From positions 106,050-170,049 of the forward strand of contig NZ_MQWD01000005.1 in the NCBI RefSeq assembly GCF_002283365.1: a stretch of 64,000 bases of DNA. The letters are read 5' to 3'. This DNA comes from Rubrivirga marina (GTDB lineage: Bacteria > Bacteroidota > Rhodothermia > Rhodothermales > Rubricoccaceae). Under the pieces are notes generated by a model. That model did no database searches and was not told where the DNA came from. It was given only the letters and a program-made list of their open reading frames with translations. This document shows, one piece after another, positions 62,801-64,000 of this stretch. The translations under genes were made by a program, and so were the position numbers. Position 1 is the stretch's first letter. Each line of letters starts with the position of its first letter.

Positions 62801-63167
62801 CGAGCGCGGCTGGCTCACGAGCGTGCCGCGCTTGAAGGCCGCCTTGGAGGAGGGCGCCGTCGACCGCGTCCGGCCCAAGCTGATGACTGTCTTCACGACG
62901 ATATTGGGGCTCACGCCCGCCATGCTCGGCACCGGGACCGGCGGCGAGATCATGCAGCGCATCGCCGCGCCCATGGTCGGCGGGCTCGTGACCTCGACGG
63001 TCCACACGCTCGTCATGATCCCGGCCCTCTACGCCGTCGTCCAGGGCCGCCGCCTGCGCCGCCAGCTCCGCGACGACGCGGGGGGCGACGGGCGCGCGCC
63101 CGACGCGCTCGCCCTGGAGCCGCTCGCGCCCCGCGCCCGTGCCCACGACGCCCCGCCCGCGCCATGA
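59814..63167 (+). CDS. cusA: HME-family RND copper/silver efflux pump (CusA-like)
   Basis: An 1117-residue pump of the heavy-metal-efflux RND class. The proton-relay Asp is in GGIAIAIGVMVDASLVMVEN and the conserved Glu in GLAAETGVVMHVYLDEAVA, both family hallmarks. The porter domains contain GMNVTTTVEGLERYGVNVR and AFVSGPPMIKSENARPNAW, typical of CusA/CzcA. TM segments 2-6 (LSTTIWEEMLVVALVVIVFL) and 8-12 are intact. A ~30-residue linker after TM4, DREGYGTGDGAASGAAPDEP, is longer than usual. Cu/Ag specificity is inferred from the operon. Confidence 0.95.
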   Translation: MRDSRAKDGALERLIEWSAENRLLIGLVTLMVAGLGAWAALTTPVDAIPDLSDVQVIVRTEYAGQGPQIVEEQVTYPLTSAMLSVPGARTVRGYSMFGTSFVYVIFEDGTDLYWARSRVLEYLSQVQDRLPDQAAPALGPDATGVGWVYQYSLRDTTGTYDLAQLRAVQDFYLRYELQAVEGVAEVATVGGFQKQYQVVVDPQRLAAYGVPIGQVASALRRSNRDVGGRLLELGEREFIVRGKGYLTGLDDIRQVVVKAEGGTPVTVGQIAEVRLGPEIRRGIADVNGEGEVVGGIVVMRSGENAQATIDAVKERIAEVSPGLPPGVEVVTEYDRSELIASAVSALSTTIWEEMLVVALVVIVFLLHVRSAFVALVTVPVGILIALGVMRLLGINANIMSLGGIAIAIGVMVDASLVMVENAHKHIERAREAKRDREGYGTGDGAASGAAPDEPPPLAEGERVRAVIEAAKEVGPSLFFSLLIVTVSFLPVFTLEQVEGRMFRPLALTKTFSMAAASILAVTLVPALMAVFVKGKIRSEQKNPVARFFIAAYRPVIRGTLRHPRAVLLVGFSLLFVTVLPVQRLLLGETYVPFPQIGSEFMPPLWEGDMLYMPTTLPGVSPQEAKNILQRTDRILASFPEVERVFGKIGRAETATDPAPLSMIETTIILKPEDQWRDGVDRDSLTRAFDAAIRFPGLTNAWTMPIKTRIDMLATGIRTPVGVKIAGEDLETLERLGEQVERAVSALPGTRSAYAERVMGGSFLDVTVDRFAAARYGLTSGDVQDVLQAAVGGMNVTTTVEGLERYGVNVRYPRGLRDDLPALQQVLVPTPGGAQVPLGELATFAFVSGPPMIKSENARPNAWVYVDLEEGADVGSYVQDAQAAVEAAVDLPPGYSIRWSGQYEYMERANRRLAVLVPITLAVVFLLLFLHFRSAEEALLLMIPLPFAVVGAVWLMLALGFNFSIAVGVGLIAVAGLAAETGVVMHVYLDEAVARYRERGWLTSVPRLKAALEEGAVDRVRPKLMTVFTTILGLTPAMLGTGTGGEIMQRIAAPMVGGLVTSTVHTLVMIPALYAVVQGRRLRRQLRDDAGGDGRAPDALALEPLAPRARAHDAPPAP

Positions 63168-64000
63168 CGACGCTCCGCACGGCGGCCGTCGTGGCCGCGC
63201 TCCTCGCCTCCGGCTTCACGGCCGAGCGGCTCGCCTCGCAGGGCGGCGTCGCCGCGGACCCGTCGACGTCCGAGCCCGTCGCCTCTCCGGCGGTCGCCTC
63301 TTCGGCGGTCGCCGCCGCCGGGCCGCCGTCGCCGGAGGCCCCGTCGCCGGAGGCCCCGTCGCCGGAGGCCCCGTCGCCGGAGGCCCCGTCGCCGGAGGCC
63401 CCGCTCGCTGTTGGCCCCCGCCTCCCGATGGGGCCGGTCCAGGGCGTCGTCAGCTCGCCGTTCGGCCCGCGCGCCCACCCCGTCTCGGGACGCGCGAGCC
63501 ACCACGACGGCGTCGACCTCGCGGTCCCGGCGGGGACGGCCGTGTGGACCGTCGCCCCGGGCACGGTTTACGCGGTCGGCCGACGGCCGGGCTACGGGCT
63601 CGTCGTCGAGATCGACCACCCCGGCGGCATCCGCGGGAGCGAGCCCGTCCGGACGCGCTACGCCCACCTCGCCTCCGTCGACGCCGCCCTCCGTCCCGGC
63701 TTCCGCGTCGGCCGTGGGGTCGCGATCGGCGCGAGCGGCGGGCGCCCCGGCCGCGACGGCGTTTCCACGGGCGCCCACCTCCATTTCGAGGTCCGCGACG
63801 ACAGGGGCCGCCCGCTCGACCCCGCCCGGTTCGTCCGCCTCCCCGGCGCCGCCACGGCCGCCCCCCGGTGGACGGCCGGGCCGAGCGGCCCGGGTCCCCG
63901 CGACCCGCCGGCGGCGGCGCCCGCCGCCGGGCCGGACCCCGCTGCGGGTGGCCCCGACGTGGACCCACCCGACGTGCCCGAGCCCGACCTCCCCCCCCCC
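63164..64000 (+). CDS. M23 peptidase (partial), tail of efflux operon
   Basis: The gene starts with an ATG overlapping the CusA stop (ATGA) and remains open to the window edge (279 residues seen). After a signal peptide comes a run of five SPEAP repeats (15-bp DNA repeat from about 63330). The M23 fold then shows SHHDGVDLAVPAGTAVW with the His/Asp metal ligands, TRYAHLAS and AHLHFEVRDD with the catalytic HLH. This family cuts peptidoglycan cross-bridges (lysostaphin-like) or is a regulatory subunit. The C terminus is Pro-rich and cut off. Confidence 0.85.
   Translation, partial: MTTLRTAAVVAALLASGFTAERLASQGGVAADPSTSEPVASPAVASSAVAAAGPPSPEAPSPEAPSPEAPSPEAPSPEAPLAVGPRLPMGPVQGVVSSPFGPRAHPVSGRASHHDGVDLAVPAGTAVWTVAPGTVYAVGRRPGYGLVVEIDHPGGIRGSEPVRTRYAHLASVDAALRPGFRVGRGVAIGASGGRPGRDGVSTGAHLHFEVRDDRGRPLDPARFVRLPGAATAAPRWTAGPSGPGPRDPPAAAPAAGPDPAAGGPDVDPPDVPEPDLPPP

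Overview
The window is very GC-rich DNA with extreme third-position GC and no recognisable purine-rich ribosome-binding sites. C/T-rich leaders precede most start codons instead. Gene content (Tat-exported gluconate-dehydrogenase-type oxidoreductase, bacteriorhodopsin-family protein, many lipoproteins and outer-membrane proteins, Cys-rich ECF sigma factors) fits a marine or halophilic member of the Rhodothermota/Bacteroidota, for example a Rubricoccaceae-like organism. That assignment is inference from sequence style, not a search result. A ParA gene with an array of 15-bp repeats at the left edge, and the absence of core informational genes, suggest an accessory replicon (plasmid or megaplasmid) or an integrated element derived from one. 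No transposase, integrase, tRNA, rRNA or CRISPR array was recognised.

Layout. 1-3.3 kb: parA with a partition-site-like repeat array, a solo N6-adenine-type DNA methyltransferase and a frameshifted lipoprotein. 3.3-9.8 kb: a minus-strand run of seven genes headed by a bacteriorhodopsin-family gene whose proton-acceptor Asp is replaced by Thr, followed by a secreted protein, a small Cys/His protein, a two-subunit GMC dehydrogenase, a methyltransferase and a channel-like protein. 10-12.3 kb: a CusS/CusR-like two-component system. 12.4-18.6 kb: copper resistance genes (DUF2231 membrane protein, Met/His-rich lipoprotein, CopA multicopper oxidase, CopB outer-membrane protein, an MDH-repeat protein). 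18.7-25.5 kb: FAD oxidoreductase, CPH-type copper ATPase, SDR, patatin, potassium-channel-like protein. 25.7-29.1 kb: Cys-rich copper-storage protein, FAD-Rieske oxidoreductase, DUF305 protein. 29.5-41.4 kb: ECF sigma factor, methyltransferases, a second SDR, cyclopropane synthase, second CPH-type ATPase, oxidoreductase, LOG protein, site-2 protease, second patatin. 41.4-52.9 kb: small metal-island membrane proteins, an atypical CDF transporter, MFS, phospholipase-D protein, Lgt, phosphoketolase, UbiB kinase, archaeal-type GAPDH and ferredoxin. 53-64 kb: a Cys-rich ECF sigma factor running into an HMA domain, a CPC-type Cu(I) ATPase, and a complete CusCBA-type efflux system followed by a peptidase cut by the window edge.

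How it works together. Copper(I) would be pumped out of the cytoplasm by three P1B ATPases, oxidised and sequestered in the periplasm by CopA, CopB and several Met/His-rich proteins, stored by the Cys-rich four-helix protein, and expelled across the outer membrane by CusCBA. Eight copies of a 20-bp inverted repeat (consensus ACCTGA-N8-TMAGGT) lie upstream of these operons, including the two-component system itself, and look like the operators of one copper regulon. The same element lies 61 bp upstream of the rhodopsin start codon. The window therefore links a Thr-Thr-Asp rhodopsin, and the redox/channel operon it heads, to metal stress. This is the most unusual feature here.
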